The notes under the pieces are model-generated. The model ran no database searches and was not told the DNA's origin. It saw only the letters and a list, made by a program, of their open reading frames with translations. This document shows, piece by piece, positions 41,201 through 54,922 of a DNA stretch of 64,000 nucleotides (positions are counted from its first letter, which is position 1; each line of letters starts with the position of its first letter). A program made the position numbers and the translations under genes. This DNA is from Bipolaris cookei (lineage: Eukaryota > Ascomycota > Dothideomycetes > Pleosporales > Pleosporaceae): positions 62,001-126,000 of the forward strand of contig NRSV01000063.1 in the NCBI GenBank assembly GCA_002286855.1. The letters run 5' to 3'.

Positions 41201-42844
41201 CCCATGCTGGGTGTGTGTGTGTGCGAGATATGATTAACGTTGGTCATCGCAGGGGTAGATGGCTGCGGAACAGCAGACGATGGGCGCTCCGACATGTTAG
41301 AGGGCGTACGGGACATGCTCTGAGCTTGGGGTTGGTGGCCATAGGGTGCAACACCATAAGGAGCTGGTTGCATTTGCGGAGGGAAGGCGTGACCACGACC
41401 AGGACTGGCGGGGACACCTGGATAATGGATGGACTGCTGTAGCCCATAGCCCTGACCTTGAGGGTAGAAGTTGTTGTATGGATCAAGACCAGGTTGTGGC
41501 ATACCGTACATGGCCTATATTGATATGACGGTTAGAAAGGGTTTGGTGTGGTGGGTTTAAAAAAAAGATGGAGGGGTACAAAAAAAGCGAGAAAAATTGT
41601 TGGGCAACATTGACAGAGTGCTCGAAGAAAAGGCTCTTCACTATTCGCTGACCAACGGTATGAGAAAATAAAAAAAATATGGATACCCGTAGTTCAGTAG
41701 AAGATGATTGGACTGGAAACAAGAAAATAGAGAAAATAATTGGGGGTAAAAATGATAGATGGTAATACGCACCTGCTGAGCATATGGTTGTCCTTGGTAA
41801 TATGGCATACCCTGTGGATTGGCAAACTGCTGTTGCGTATGCATAGTAGCGGGCGTCATGGCGGGGCTGCGGTTCTGCGTGTATGGAGAACGTTGCGCCA
41901 TCTGGCCTGGAGGCTGGAATGGTGGGGTCATACCGCGACCCATTTGTTGAGGCATGGAGCGGTATGGCTGCGGCGAGTGGTTTGCCATCTGTGGGTTATA
42001 GTGTCCTTGTGGGTAGCCACCACGGCCGCGGCTAGGAGGGTAGCCTCGACCCATGTTTGCATTGCTCATGTCGCTGTGTGCAGACTGGGAGGATTCGCGG
42101 CGCAGATGTTGAGCCTGAGGAAGCGAATGCGAGTTGGGCTGAGGAGGCATGGTAGGGCGAGCCTGTATGTGGGTTAGCATGTGAGGCTGAAATGGTGGGG
42201 GCCGCATCCGAAGCAAAGCGCGGACTTACATTTGACTCGGTGCCTTCACCGCCCTGACCACCAAACACCAGATTTGGTCGAGTGGGCAGACCGTCAGGCT
42301 TGGGGCCACCAGAAATGGGTGTAGGAATGGGTGATGGTGAATGTGCTGGAGAAGCAACGCGTGGGTTCTGTGCCTGAGGGTTCAGGTTTCCCTGGACTAC
42401 GGGCGAGGCGTGGGCAGGCGCTGGGGATGCGGCGAGCGATCCGAACTTGATACCGGAGGGGGGGCCGCCTGCAGTGGCGACGGGCGGAGTCTGCTTGATC
42501 TGAACAGACGACTTGCGCTCGTGGGCGTTGGCACTGCCGTTGGGGCCGCCGCTCACAATGGTGGGCATGGCGGGAATGGCGGGCTTGATGGCACTGTTGC
42601 CGTTCACCGGGGATACAGAGGAGCTCTTTCCATGCTGCGCGCTCTGAGGTGCTCCCACTGCCACGGGTGGGATTGCGCTAGACACGATTGCAGGCTTGGT
42701 CGCGTTGGCGTAAGAGCTCCGGGCAGCGGGTTGCGCCGATCCAGCGGCCACGGTGGCGGACGATCCTAAGGAGGAGTTGTTCGCGGTCGTAGTCGAGGAA
42801 GCAGCGATGGGTGGGGTCTGCGAGTTGGAGATGGAATTACTCAT
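38259..42844 (-). CDS. eIF4G: Translation initiation factor eIF4G
   Basis: Four exons (42844-42230, 42162-41773, 41514-38414, 38361-38259) give 1402 residues. The N-terminal 335 residues are Ser/Ala/Pro/Gln-rich and disordered. Residues about 520-685 form a long Lys/Glu/Ala helix. A canonical eIF4E-binding motif YDKDFLL is at about 781-787. Gly/Arg-rich RNA-binding patches follow (RGAGGGGGGMG, GSSRGKGGGSRRGG). The MIF4G HEAT domain covers about 987-1226 (KVKAALNKMTPDKFDKIS, SSMYAKFCSRM, LLNRCQEEFERG, LIQFIGELYKLGML). An Arg-rich tail (RSGSGRRGLGPSMMGRGG) ends the protein. eIF4G bridges cap-bound eIF4E, eIF4A and poly(A)-binding protein in the cytosol. No MA3 domain is seen, as in yeast. The large antisense frames are shadows of the repetitive helix. 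Confidence 0.96.
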
Positions 42845-44561
42845 GGACTCGGTGGTAGCGGTGGGAGAGGCGGGTGTAAGGATGCGGTCGGCGGGCTGGA
42901 CAATGGGTTGATGGATATTGCCGGATGACGTTGTCGCTGGAATCCCAGATTCGAGCGAGGGGGCGGGGCGGATTCTGCGGTATTAATGAGTTGCTGACAA
43001 CAGCGACTCGGGGCGGAGCAGAAAAGAGTGTCGTCGGATGAGGCAAAGGGCAGAGGTCAATTCCTTTACGCAGGGCGTTGGAGGCTGTCCGAGCGCTTCA
43101 ATGAAGGAGTCTCGACAGGATTTCCGTGTCCGGATTGGGGGGGATGGACTTCGACGAATAAATTCGTGAAACCAGCAAGCAAGCGGCTCTTGTGATGATC
43201 ACCGAGTCCGCTGCGTGTCGATTTGGTAGATGTTCTCGCTATGGAGAGACGGGTGTGAAGAGGGACGGCGGTTGGGCTCTTTCGAAAATTGTTTGAGTGC
43301 CAGGCTAAGCCGCAACAAGGATGTTGGCCTAGCCGAGCCCTTGAACATCAGCCCCAACACTTGCGCCCACCATGTCCAAACCGCAGTTTACTCTGACTGC
43401 ATCTCTGCATGTGCTTGCTGCTTGAGAGTCACGACATTGTCATTGCAGTATTGAGTTGGGGGCCGTTGTTGATGGAATATGGCGGACAGCACGAGCATTT
43501 GTGTCTTGCTGCATCCGATAAGGCAAGCGGGAGCAAGGTGGGATGGCATGTCATAGTGTCGCCTCTCCCACTCTGCCTCGCCACAACGCCAACCAAGCAC
43601 ATGTGTACGTACACATGCATGTACGTATGTAGTACGTACTGTGCTGAGCCCCGGTGGCTCAGAGTAAGGATACCTTATCAAGAAGCAGTGATTATCATGG
43701 GCATTGCTCTTGCGGGTTTCCCCCGCAGTACGACTTTTGCTGGTGCTGTGCCAACGTGTGCTCCGCAAACCCCAGGTCGCACAATTGGGCACAGATGCTG
43801 ACTGTCATGGAGGAGAGAAGCAACAGGCAGCACTGCAATGGTCACGACGACATGCAAGCCTGGCCAGTCATACAAGGCTGCAGCAAATGACCCCGCGACA
43901 GCAGGATGCCAAACATTGGTGACTGGAGGAGTACTGACGTCTTGTATCACAGCCCATGCGCAATGACGCCCAAATATCAAAAAAAACAGTCATTCACGTG
44001 AAAAGACAAGTCCGGTTATCTCCGTCGTCATGTGAGGTCAGTCCTGGTGTTGTTGCCATGATGCACTTACCCCTCTCGTCGCCAGCCATCAGGCGCTGTG
44101 CCATGTTGCTGCTGTCTGCCTGGAATACGGATTAAGGCGCACATATGTACGAATTGACTCTGGCTATGAGTCAAACATGTGTTGTATACGTATGCGAGCC
44201 GTGTCTGATGGAGTGAAAGATACGTTACTTTTCACGAATAAGAAGAGCAGGAAGTACTGGTACGAAGTACGAAGCTATACGAAGTCATGGCTAGTGGTTG
44301 TTGTACTAGTTCGCCCCTTGAACATGTGTTCGGTCTGCTCACGGTCAAATTGGTACTTTCCCTCTATTTGCGCTTCACTACAGCTGACGGCGGCGAAGTA
44401 GATTCTAGACTCTAGATTCTGGATTCTACTAGCCTTAAATCCGCGCACATGTGTTGTGGGCTGACTAAGGCAGTCGACGTGAAGCACGTGGCGACCTAGT
44501 CTTTGGAGGGGCGGACAGTCAACAAAGGTACTCTATCCTCTGCGCATTACGTGCAGAGTGT

Positions 44562-44589
44562 GGAGTGCGGAATGCGGAATGCGGAGTGC
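44562..44589 (+). repeat. 7-bp tandem repeat GGARTGC x 4
   Basis: Four adjacent units GGAGTGC/GGAATGC are visible in a non-coding stretch. Confidence 0.8.
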
Positions 44590-47500
44590 AGTCGTAAGTA
44601 ACAAACATCCAACTATGGGGTAAGAAATAAAGTCACGTGCCACAGTGAGACGGCCGGCTAGCACAGGAGCCGACAGTAGGTACCAAAGTATTGTCATGCA
44701 ACTTGCCCTGCAGTGCCATTGCCTCTATCCGGCCTGCGGGTTTTGCAGGCCTCAGTAACACCGTAGGAGCACTGTCGTGGCATAAACAGGTCCCGAACAC
44801 GGCGCTTCCTGAAACCCTGCCTGAGGTCGAGATGCACCAAGCCGTTGGAGAGAACGACTTCGGCGGTACTTTTATACCTGGTACAAGTCTTGGGATGGGA
44901 GGGTGTTAGCTTGGAGGCGCGCACGTGGTTGGCCAGGCGCCCATGAACAAGACCAACATGGCATGGCGGGGGTGCGACAGCCAGGGCAGAGATACCTAGG
45001 CATGACTGCGCTGGCATTTCATCTTCCCCCGTCGATTTTGGCTCAATCACGTCCTGCCCCGCGGTTGAGGCTGCTGCGAGGTGTGGGGGAGATTGCATGT
45101 CGCAGAGTGTGCCGTGCGGGCCTTTGGTTTCTGGTTGCAAGAGCAGAGTTTGGCCGTCTGGAGCATGTACCTAGTAAGTAGTAGTATTAGGAAATCCCAC
45201 CTCTTATGGCCGTGGCCGTGGCCGTGGGCGCTTGGTCGACCTCGGCGACAGGCGCTGCTCGCTGCTTCTGAGGCAGAAAAGCCGCCGGGTGTGGCAGAGA
45301 AGCGCCCTAGGCCTGCATCTTGAGGCGAAAGCCCAGTTTTTAACATGTGCCAGCTTCCGCATGTCGTATCTTGCTCCGGCGCCGAGTGGCGTCGAGTCAG
45401 AAGGTTTGTGACCGATGGCGCAAGCCTGCCGTCGTCAGATCGCTGGCCGCTGCTGGTAACCTCGTATCCGTCAGTGATCGCCCTGCGCCGTACGCAACAC
45501 AACGGCCGAGGAACCACATCTCGGGCACTAACAGCGCCTCGCAATCCTTTGGCGTTTACTGCTGCCATTGGTAGACTACATGTCAACACTACCACTGTCT
45601 CTATAGCCCTGTCTTGCTTGCTTTTTGCTTGCTCTACTTGGACGCCGGCACATTGACGTACGTACGCATACGTACCTGTGTATGTAGTAGGAAACGTGCA
45701 ATTGGAAAGGAAGGTGTGGATTTGGCGCTGCAGACAGGAGATGTGTGCTTTTGCTGGCCTGCATCATCGCGTCCCGCCCTTTTGCTTCTTCACCCTGCCG
45801 TTGTTGCATCGTCAGGCTTCGACTAGGTGTAGGTGTACCGCCCCCGACTACACGCCAACCGCTGGCTGCTGGCCGCAAAAAGCATGGATGCCCAATGGCT
45901 GGCATTGGCCATGCGCGTCAGCCTTTTCCAATACCTTGCTGCATCTCGCTTCTCGCCCGGCAGGTGTAGGTTAGTACAGCTACAATAACAGCTACACCTA
46001 CGCCTAGTCGAGGTACACACTTGACCATCATGACGCCAGCGCTACCAAACCTCGCCGCATCCCTGTCCGCCCGTGGACCGAGCGGTACACACCCTCACCT
46101 CACTCCACCTCGTCCACGTGACTAGCCTTCGCTTTTGCTGCGCAATGCGAGCCATCGACGTCGACTCCGCTCCCAAACAGGAAACCGACCACCACATGTC
46201 ATGTCGGTCCAGCCACGCGTGCGGAACTAAGGACCGGTTGCAACAGCATTGTCCCGCAGGGCTGACTTTCCCATGTCCCCAGCGTCCCGCTCACCTTTTC
46301 CCTCTCCACCACCCATCCACACATATGCATCGCTCGACGATCCCCTTGGGCTTCTCCAAAGCCAAATGCGGTCAACGGGTCAGTATGCTCGCAACCCCAG
46401 CTTTGAGCCGTACATACATATTATACACACGCACACGTACATATGTACTCCGCGTTCTCCTCACGGGTGGGCAAAAGTTCCTGTCGAACCAGTGGGTATT
46501 CAGCCGGCATGGTTCGCAACCGCTTGCCCATTTGCACAGCCCCTTACTCATCTTCAGGCACGTCGTTCCGGATTCCTTGGTCCTTGATGTCGCGCGCCTT
46601 GCTCCCATGTACCTGCACCACGAGCCCATCCTTCATCCCCTACGGACAATAGATTTGGTTGCCGCCATGTCCGACCTGGAGTAAGCTTTCCAGTGGCTGT
46701 GCCCAGAAGCAGCACGACACTCTTCGTGAATAAAGGCACCCCACGTAAGACAATGTGGTCAACGTCCACTGCGCACAAACGCAGCTACAAGGATGGCACC
46801 AGCCAACGCTCGTGCTTGCAGCAGCAGTAGCACATGATGCGCTCCGCACAACGTGAACGGTAGCTGTCGAGCCTCGAGCCGGAATCGCGTACCGCGTCGC
46901 CACGCCCATGTCCTCAAGACGAGGTACCATGACACTAGCTGGACCTTTTGCCATGGTCCGTCATTGTGTCGTGGGCCCACTTGAAACCTCTGTTTATTTG
47001 CATTTCTTTGGGCCATCATGGCTCGGCCCTTCGTCGACGTGTGTCCGAGGCTAACAAGCTTTGAATCCACAATGACAAGCTGCTAGGACTGTCTCTAAAT
47101 GACACCTATCACACCGCCACCGGGAGCGATGCATGGCGACCCTCGTTGCACTTTGAGCGAGGTCCAGTAAGCAAATCCACCCACATCACATGCATCGCCT
47201 TACCTCCCATACCAAGATATTTCCACGGCTCCTCCTTCGTCCGCTTGCACTATCCGCCTTCTTCCGGCACAACTATGTACCATGCTCTCACTCCTGCTCT
47301 CACCCCTGGCCACACTCGCGAGCCTTCTCGAACGAGCATCCTGGTAAGGACGAACCGCACCCGAATCACCCAATTTGCCCGCCTATTCTACCAACGCTAG
47401 CGATGCCCAGCCTGGATTAAGCCTAAGATCTCGCCGCTGTCTGTCTTTACTTGCTTTGGTTCTTGGACCGAGGCATGCAACCACCTCGTCACTCCGAGGT

Positions 47501-50500
47501 GCGCGATGCCAGCAACAGCCGTTAACAACTCTAATCCAGTTAAGATCCATACCTAGCATTCTGTTCCTCGCGATATGCACACCCCCAGCTAAGATGATGC
47601 CAACCAGGACGCCAACCGTCGCAAGAGACTCGAATCTCAGCGAACATCACGCAACCACCTTGCTCTTGGGCGTCCCCACCCCCCGGCCTTATGCCCACCA
47701 TCCTTATCTATACTTGACTTGTATGTCTGTGGCGCATGCGTTGTCCCTCTACTAGTCTGCTCTGGCTTGCAGCTCAAACCCGAACCTATGAAGACAAACT
47801 CCACAGACCCCAGGTATTCTTCCCCGCATAATGCACAGTGATCTTGCAAAGTACGGGAATTACGGGTGTGCATAATTGTATGACTCGAGAAGAGACGGAA
47901 AAGAAAAATGGGTCAGACGGGTAGATTGCAGCAAGAATCGCATTGCACTATACGGCGTGCATGTGTTTTTTTGTTCAATTCCGCCTTCTCCACGTTTTGA
48001 CGGATGCTGCTGTGCCACCAGTCCGCAACATCTCCACAGTTTCCAAGCGGCTGTTGAATCCGTGCGCTCGAACACCCGGGCCCGGCAGACGGGAGACCCA
48101 AAGAAGAAATGACATGTCCATGACTGCCTGTCCAGACACTTTGGTACTAGTCTTTTTTTCCAATTCGCCATGGTCCTTGCGTTGTTCTATCCACTTTACC
48201 CATCAGGTAATCTACCATGTAAGTAGTATGCGCAACGATATCGGTACCAGCAGCAACAAAACAAGGCCACTAACTGATGCTGCTCCTGCCCCCGTGACAT
48301 GAGGTAGCACCAGGGCAAACCCCTCAAAGTTCAAACTAATGCAGCCCGCATGCAATAACGCATGCAGGTAACCAAATTTTTTGCCTGCCTCAGCCCAGCA
48401 ACCCCGCGGTTCCTGAGCCTCAGAAGCCGAAATTAACATGCACCTCTGGCTCATCCTAGTCTGGGGTAAGAGAATCCAAGTGTGGAGTCAAGACTAGCTA
48501 CCCATGCTGTGTCTTCTTTTCCCTTTCAGCCGCCTCCTCATTCCTTCCACATGGCTTCTCTAGTCTTTCTGTCTGTAACATGGCGTTCTTAAGCGAAATC
48601 CTCATATACCCTCCTCGGCCGGCGATTGCAAGCCATCAGTGGATCACTTCAAAGACTGCAGCATCAACATACAGCGCGCGTGTGTAGGTCATGCGCAAAG
48701 GGAACAATAACAGCGGATCTATGCTTTTGGTGTGAGTGCGAGTGTGTGTGAGTGGAGCACAATGGAAGGCGAGAAACCAGCTAGAAGTTTGTGAAGAAGA
48801 GCCCGCTTGGTCGAATAGGCCGGTTAACAAGCGGCGAAAGAGAGGGGAAGCGTGGTTCGTAGTAGAAGGTTTCTGGAAGAAGAGCTAGGTCGATCAGGGT
48901 GGTACTACGGGTAAGGTCGTTTGAGGGTTTTCTCTTCCCCAGTAGCTGTGTACCTACGCGTACCTACGTATGTAGGGATATGCCGGTTTGGCAATGGGTT
49001 TTCCCGTGACATGGACAAGCCAGTGGTAGTGGTGGTGTGTTCTTGGTTAATCTTATCCTCTTGTTTTCTCGGTTATGTTTTGAGGACTTTAAGCTTGGCC
49101 GTATCTCTTGGCGACTTGGGAGGGAGAAGACATGTATCTGAGCTTTTCTCTCATCTAGATACGGCCATCTCTGTGTCCTAGTCAGATGTCTAGTTTCCAA
49201 TAGCACCGCGCTCGCCGCGGATATCCATTATACACCGTTCTAAGCAAGACGTCTGCATCGGTCAAACTTGGGCTGTGCATACCCGGTACTCTGCCTGTTC
49301 AATCTGATAGCCGCTCACCCATTCATCCGCCCAACCATGACATTCCACTACGCCCTCTGCCCTTGCACTAGTCTCTCCCCCCCCCTCTCCCCCCTCCCTC
49401 GCAGCCAAACCCCGTCAACCCGCCAAGCGTCCCGCCCGGAACCTCGGGCAAATGCCATTGCGAGATGAGCATTACATGGTTCGACATGGATGGTCACCTC
49501 ACAAGCGCCGGGCCCCGAATCCTTCTTCGCACCACAGCCGCATAGTCCCCACCCACACATAGTCCTTTGCTGCAGCGAGAATGAAAGAAAATGCAAAGAG
49601 GAAAGTCGATGAGTACTTGCTAGCGAGTCATACACGCACGTCATGCCTTTTGCAACAAACGACATCGGAACGAAGTAGCATGCGTTCCGTAAGATAGTTG
49701 CATCTTGCTAGGGAGAAAAAAAAACATTGTTGCATCGCGTAGAAATGCGACGTTGTAGTGCTCCTCGGACAATGACCTCAGCAACAACCGTGCCCGCGCC
49801 TGCGCCTCGGGGCCTCGCCAAACCATCGCCTACAGTAAAGAAAAACCCAACCACACGGACAAGATACCCTAGAAACAAAACAGACCTCCAAAATTTACAA
49901 TACACGCATAGGGTCGGCCAAATACCTTACTCATGTCCTCAACAGCCCATTTTCCACCCGAAGTTTGACCCTTTTGCACTAGTTTGGTAACTTAGCGAAA
50001 AAACGTGTGCAATTCTAGGCCCTAAACGTAGTAAGCAGTAGTTAGTACAGCTGCGTATAACACCTAAAACAAAAACAAAAAGCAAAAAGAGGAAAAAGTA
50101 TCACCGAACCCGCCCGCACCGGCCTTTTAGCCCACCCTGTTACAAGCCGTCTTTTTCGCCCGGTACGCCGAAATCCAAAGAAAATAAAAAGACAGCCGAG
50201 CACTGCCACAAAAAATAGATAATCGCATGACTTTGAGGTGTGTACTGAAACCACACACCCCTTCCTATCCTCAAAGAGACATGTGGGTGCGTGCGTTGCG
50301 TGATTTTTAATAGCATGGAATTCAGCGGAATAGGGATACACGGAAAAGGCCAAATCCGACGTCAAAGTCAAAGACAAACTACAAAAAAAATGGAATAATC
50401 CAAAATGGGATTCCTAGGGTCCAGGGAGGGGGCGGAGCGGAGGGGGATGAGGGGTCTGAGCGCAATTATCCTCGCATTGTATACTTACTTAGAAAAGCCC

Positions 50501-50642
50501 CCCCCCCCAAGAAAAAGTGTAATAACTACTATCCATTTCAACTACATAACATCCCACGTGTACCCAACCACACCCCAGGATTCGATGTTTCATAGCGATG
50601 CCATGGCAAAACTTAGATAGCCCTACGTACCCACAATACCAC

Positions 50643-50703
50643 CTATCTCTCTCTCTCTCTATCTATCTCTCTCTCTCTATCTATCTATCTCTCTCTCTCT
50701 CCC
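50643..50703 (+). repeat. (CT)n/(CTAT)n microsatellite
   Basis: About 60 bp of CT repeats with interspersed CTAT units. Confidence 0.9.
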
Positions 50704-51236
50704 TATAGCCCCAAATCCAAGTTTCAAGTCTAGAATAAATTGAAATAGCAAGGGATCAAATTAAACACCCCCTTCCCCCCTCCCCCCCCATATATATCTT
50801 CCAAGTCCAACCCAAGACTCTAGGAAAGAGGTAACAAGTCAGGTACATGCATTTCGCCCGAATAACTAGGATGTGCTTCCCTCAGGTCTCTCAAGCCATC
50901 TAGGTACCTTACTTAGTCAGTTTATCTAGCCGCCCTGAAACAAGGATTCCCGTGGAACACACTACTGTCTTAGTAGGGGGGGGCGCGAAAGAGTACCCAC
51001 AGACAAGGTGTATAGATATACAAGAAATGAATTAGAATAGTGGACGTGGTGTGATGATATAAAAAAAGGCTCTATTACGGAGAAAAAGAAGATGAAATAT
51101 TCGTGATGTTCATTTATTTTGATTTATCTTTCTTTTGAATCAGGGATGGAGACTTGACTGCGGTGGGAAGGTATCAACGTCGAGGGCTTAGTGGGTTTGG
51201 CAGGGGCGGACGGCCGAGGTACATGCATGAAGCAAG

Positions 51237-51245
<9 letters not shown>

Positions 51246-51284
<39 letters not shown>

Positions 51285-51293
51285 GAGAGAAAG
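51246..51293 (+). repeat. (GA)n microsatellite
   Basis: A CA stretch leads into about 16 GA units and then AAGAGAG variants. Confidence 0.9.
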
Positions 51294-51486
51294 GACAGGC
51301 ACATAGGCAGACAAGTGGAAAAGAAGTTGAAGTGATGTTGATGGTAATGTTTATTGTTTATAGTATAAAAGAATATACACAGAATAAAAGTTAATGTACC
51401 GATATAATCCGAACCTTTATAAGTAACCCCCGGACCAAACGCAAAAAAGTATGTAGAGAAACAAAAAAATCGACAAACCAGGTACA

Positions 51487-51505
51487 CCCCCCCCCCCCCC
51501 CCCCC
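51487..51505 (+). repeat. Poly(C) tract, 19 bp
   Basis: An uninterrupted run of 19 C residues; its length is prone to sequencing error. Confidence 0.85.
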
Positions 51506-51795
51506 ACAAATCCAAAATATCCGATCGATGAAAAAGAAGAAAACAAGAAGCTCGACGGATATTCGCTGTAACAACGAAACTGAGAAAAAATGGTTAAAGA
51601 TACGAACAACAGAATGAAGAAACAGGAAAAAAAAGACTATTCATCATGTCGTGAATTCTCAGCCCAGAGATCCAGAAAAACTAACCCTGTTTTTTTTTGC
51701 AAAAAAAATGACCCTTGCCCTTTAAGTAGATGACCATACCCTGAAAAACAAACGCCACATGAAAAAGGACTTGGCTAAACGAACAGAGGCGAGTT

Positions 51796-53535
51796 TCAAT
51801 ATTGACTGTTGGAATGGTGGTCGTCGCTGTGCTGGCTAGCATTCTCCATGACGTCTCCAAGGGAAGAAGCGTATGTGTCGTTATGGGCAGAATCATTGCG
51901 CATGTACGAGTTGGGAAAGGTCGACAAGTGGTGGGGTGCACTCATCTGGGGCATGGCAAAGCTTTGCGTGACAAGTGGTGAGCTGGAAAAGGAAGGAAAA
52001 TGGGCCGTTTGAGGTGTGGAGCCGTTGCGCTGGGGTGTAAAGTTGCTCAGCTCGATGCGGCGGGGAACGCCGTTGGAAAAGGAGCGCATTCGGCCGTTGG
52101 AAGCGCCGAAGCCCGGCACCGGTGAATCTGGGATTTGGTTAGACAAGACTTTCGAATACTTGTGCTACCAAGACAACTTACAGGAATATCCAAGACCATA
52201 GGGCATCGAAGTGCTCGGGTACGACCGTGCACTATCCGGGTGGCCATGTGAGCCCGGCGTGGTGGGGTGGTCACCGACACTAGTGTAACTCATGCTGGTC
52301 CTTAGGGGCGACTGCAGGGACTCTGCGCGGCTCCTTGAGATGCGGTCGGCATGTAGTGAAAGACGAGGGATGCTGTGGTTGGCAGCGTAGGCGGGGGGGT
52401 TGCTGACAGGCATGGAGAAGGGGTTTGATGTTCTTGGGCTAGCCTCGAGTGGTGCTGAGTGGAATCCAAAGGGTGATCCTTCGTGAGCTGATACTGGCGA
52501 GATTGCCTCTGTGGCCGACTGTGGGGGTGTGAAGGAGAAGCCGCCAAAAGCAGGGGTGATGCCTGTGGGCGACATGTGAGAGTCGAGCGGCCCGCGACGA
52601 AACGTGTCGATGCTCAGCGGTCGCATCATGTTACCCTCAGCGTAGCTTGGTTGATAAGATCCAGGCGAGGCAAGAGGTGTGCCAAGGCCTTGTGAGTTGC
52701 CAAAGGGAGCGTGCAGGGCGGAGGCCATGTCAAAGTCATCTGGGAGTGCGCGAGACCTCATCATACGCTCGCGGTCGTCGCTTGTCAAGCGCTTGAGCTT
52801 CGCACGCCTACAATGGCATTAGCATCTTCGTTAAGGCAAGGCCATCCACTATACAACTTACCTGTTCTGGAACCAAACTTGGACTTGACGAGGGCTGAGA
52901 CCGGGAATCTCGCGGGCCAACCGCTCGCGGTGAGCAGCATCTGGGTGGGCTTGACGGGCAAACTCGCTCATGAGGAAGCGAGTCTGGTTGTGCGTAAGGC
53001 GGAACCTCTTCATCTTGCGCTTCGCCGCTCGGATTTCTGCAGCTGACATTGGTGGTCGGTCCTCGTCTTTGCTCTCGTCATCACCGCAGTCGTCTTTGTC
53101 GTCTGAGAAGAGATCGTCTTCTTGGTCTTGGTCCTCAATTCTGCCAACAGTCACGCTGTCGTTTGTTGAAGGGGGAGTGAGCCGGGAGATTGGGCTGGTG
53201 GGAGCAGAGCCGCCAAAGGTCACATTTGGGATGTTGTGTTGCTCAATGTCGTCGAGGCCAGTTGGTGTGTCAGCGCTAGCGTTGAGGTGATTCTTGCTGT
53301 CGAGCAGATAGGGAAAGCTCTTGTGTGATCGCATTGATGGCCGCTTCATGTCAAAGTAGTGTCCGGAGACGTCTGCGTGGAGCATTGCCATGTCGTTGTC
53401 GGAATGTGGTGGTGTGTGTTCTAGTGTCCTTGATTCTGATGGTTGCCACTCGTTGTCTGCCGCAGTCGAGCTGTACGCAGACATGTGAGGCGAGGTAGGT
53501 GGAGACAAAGGGATGAGAAAGTTTCCGTCAACCAT
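51796..53535 (-). CDS. Homeobox transcription factor
   Basis: Three exons (53535-52862, 52807-52182, 52127-51796) give 543 residues. Residues 1-135 are Ser/Pro/Asp-rich, and 135-160 form a strongly acidic block (EDQDQEDDLFSDDKDDCGDD). The homeodomain spans about 172-232, with RKMKRFRLTHNQTRFLMSEF as helix 1 and VQVWFQNRRAK as the recognition helix; the WFQNRR codons are split by the first intron, a common position. The long tail is rich in Ser, Pro and Gln/Asn and carries many SP sites. Filamentous ascomycetes have several such factors that control conidiation, fruiting bodies or hyphal growth; this one resembles the group that includes Htf1/MoHox2, but I am not certain of orthology. Very large non-coding flanks on both sides suggest complex regulation. 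Confidence 0.92.
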
Positions 53536-53957
53536 TGGGGCTTCTGGAACAGGTGTTGTAGATTTACAGGAAGGGTAAGCTATATAGCTAAGACGCCTGT
53601 TCGGGAGTCGTTAGCTGGGGAGTAGGAGACTGCCCAGGATGCCACTGCTTACCTGGATATTCGCGGGTTTCCAGGTGGTCTTGAACAGTGGCAGTCGATC
53701 AGTACCTGGTCCTCGTGCGGGGTTGGGTACAGGTGATCGGCGAGAAGGTGGTGAAGTGTTGTCGCAAGGACTTTTGCCGATCCAGCGGAGAGAAGGCTTC
53801 AGGGATGCAGGTTTACAAGTTCCAGACCGTTATGATGGTGGTGGTTATGCGAGTCCAGACTATGTCGCAACGTCGAAGGGGGAGTGAAAGGGTGCAGAGC
53901 AGCAACACAGGTACCAACGATGGGGCCAGACAAAGATGGAGGCCGAACCTAGTAGGT

Positions 53958-53971
53958 AGTGGTGGTGGTGG

Positions 53972-54003
<32 letters not shown>

Positions 54004-54004
54004 G
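53958..54004 (+). repeat. (GGT)n(GAT)n microsatellite
   Basis: About 5 GGT units are followed by about 11 GAT units, roughly 430 bp upstream of the homeobox start codon. Confidence 0.9.
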
Positions 54005-54922
54005 GGTGTTGCAAGTTTGGGCAGGATGATAAAGCAGGGAGGGGGGAAGGGATACTCTAGCAGGAGTGAAGGCGTGGTCCCGCTGTCAACGACGATGAGG
54101 TAGAGGGCTTTGTAAATAGAGTCAGGAACAGGCGAGGCTATATCAGCGATAGCAGCAGGGAGGGGATCAGATCATTGCAGAGCAAAAAGGTTTGACGGGG
54201 CCCTAATGTCGACGATCCGGATAAAATCGAGGGATAAGGGAATAGTGAAGACCGGGGTGATGGCATGCATGGACAGTGGTCCTTCTTAGGGAAACAAGAT
54301 ATCCTACGAGGACCTGGAAGCAGCTTGTTACACGACGAGAAGCGTGACTAAAGTCGAGGGCCTAGCGGACCCCAAGAGCACTGGGGCGCAGGGATGCGGT
54401 AGGTCGGGACGTGGGCCTACTACGCAGGAGAGACGGGGCGGGAACGAGCGAATCGAAGGGCTCTGGATCAGGTGTGCAGCCGGCCGGGGGGGCCTACCCT
54501 CGCTCGAGAAGGGAAGCGCGAGCGGTGCGTGAACATGGTGGGCTGCATGCTCCCATGCATAGACCATGGCCCGTGTAGAAAAATGGCCGACGAGCAAGGA
54601 GGGATGCGTGGCGTCAAGCGGTTGATGGTCGAGGCAGGTGGCGGCGCCATTATTGGCCAAATGCGATGCGGGAGCTCCAAGGAACCCGCCGTAAGAGGTG
54701 ACAGGGATTCGACAGGGCTCGGCAACGCTTGCACGGCTTGTTGCGGGGTGTTGCTGTCAATGCCGCCCTAGTGCGGGTGGTGAGGGGACGAGGTGGTGGT
54801 AGTAGTGGTGGTGGTGACGGTAGTGGTGGTGGTGGGAGCGGGCAGCGGGCGTGGTCATGGTACTTACTCTAGTGGTGGTGGGCCGAGGGTGGTAGCGGTA
54901 CGGCCAGGGTCGTTGGACAGCT

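Larger units (their letters stand above)
42845..51795. other. 9-kb gene-poor region downstream of the homeobox gene
   Basis: Only short, compositionally biased frames occur on either strand, and none shows a domain or a coherent intron chain. The left kilobase should contain the eIF4G promoter and leader. From about 44.4 kb rightward the DNA holds many simple repeats, GTACGTAC-type words and pyrimidine tracts. From 49.7 to 51.8 kb it becomes AT-rich with A-runs, which would fit a long 3' UTR of the homeobox gene. Long non-coding RNAs or genes of tiny exons cannot be excluded. Confidence 0.5.

Noticed and set aside
46073..46684. 203-codon frame in the gene-poor region
   Set aside because: It begins at GTG, is His/Leu/Ser/Thr-rich from a pyrimidine-rich strand, and has no domain or splice partner.
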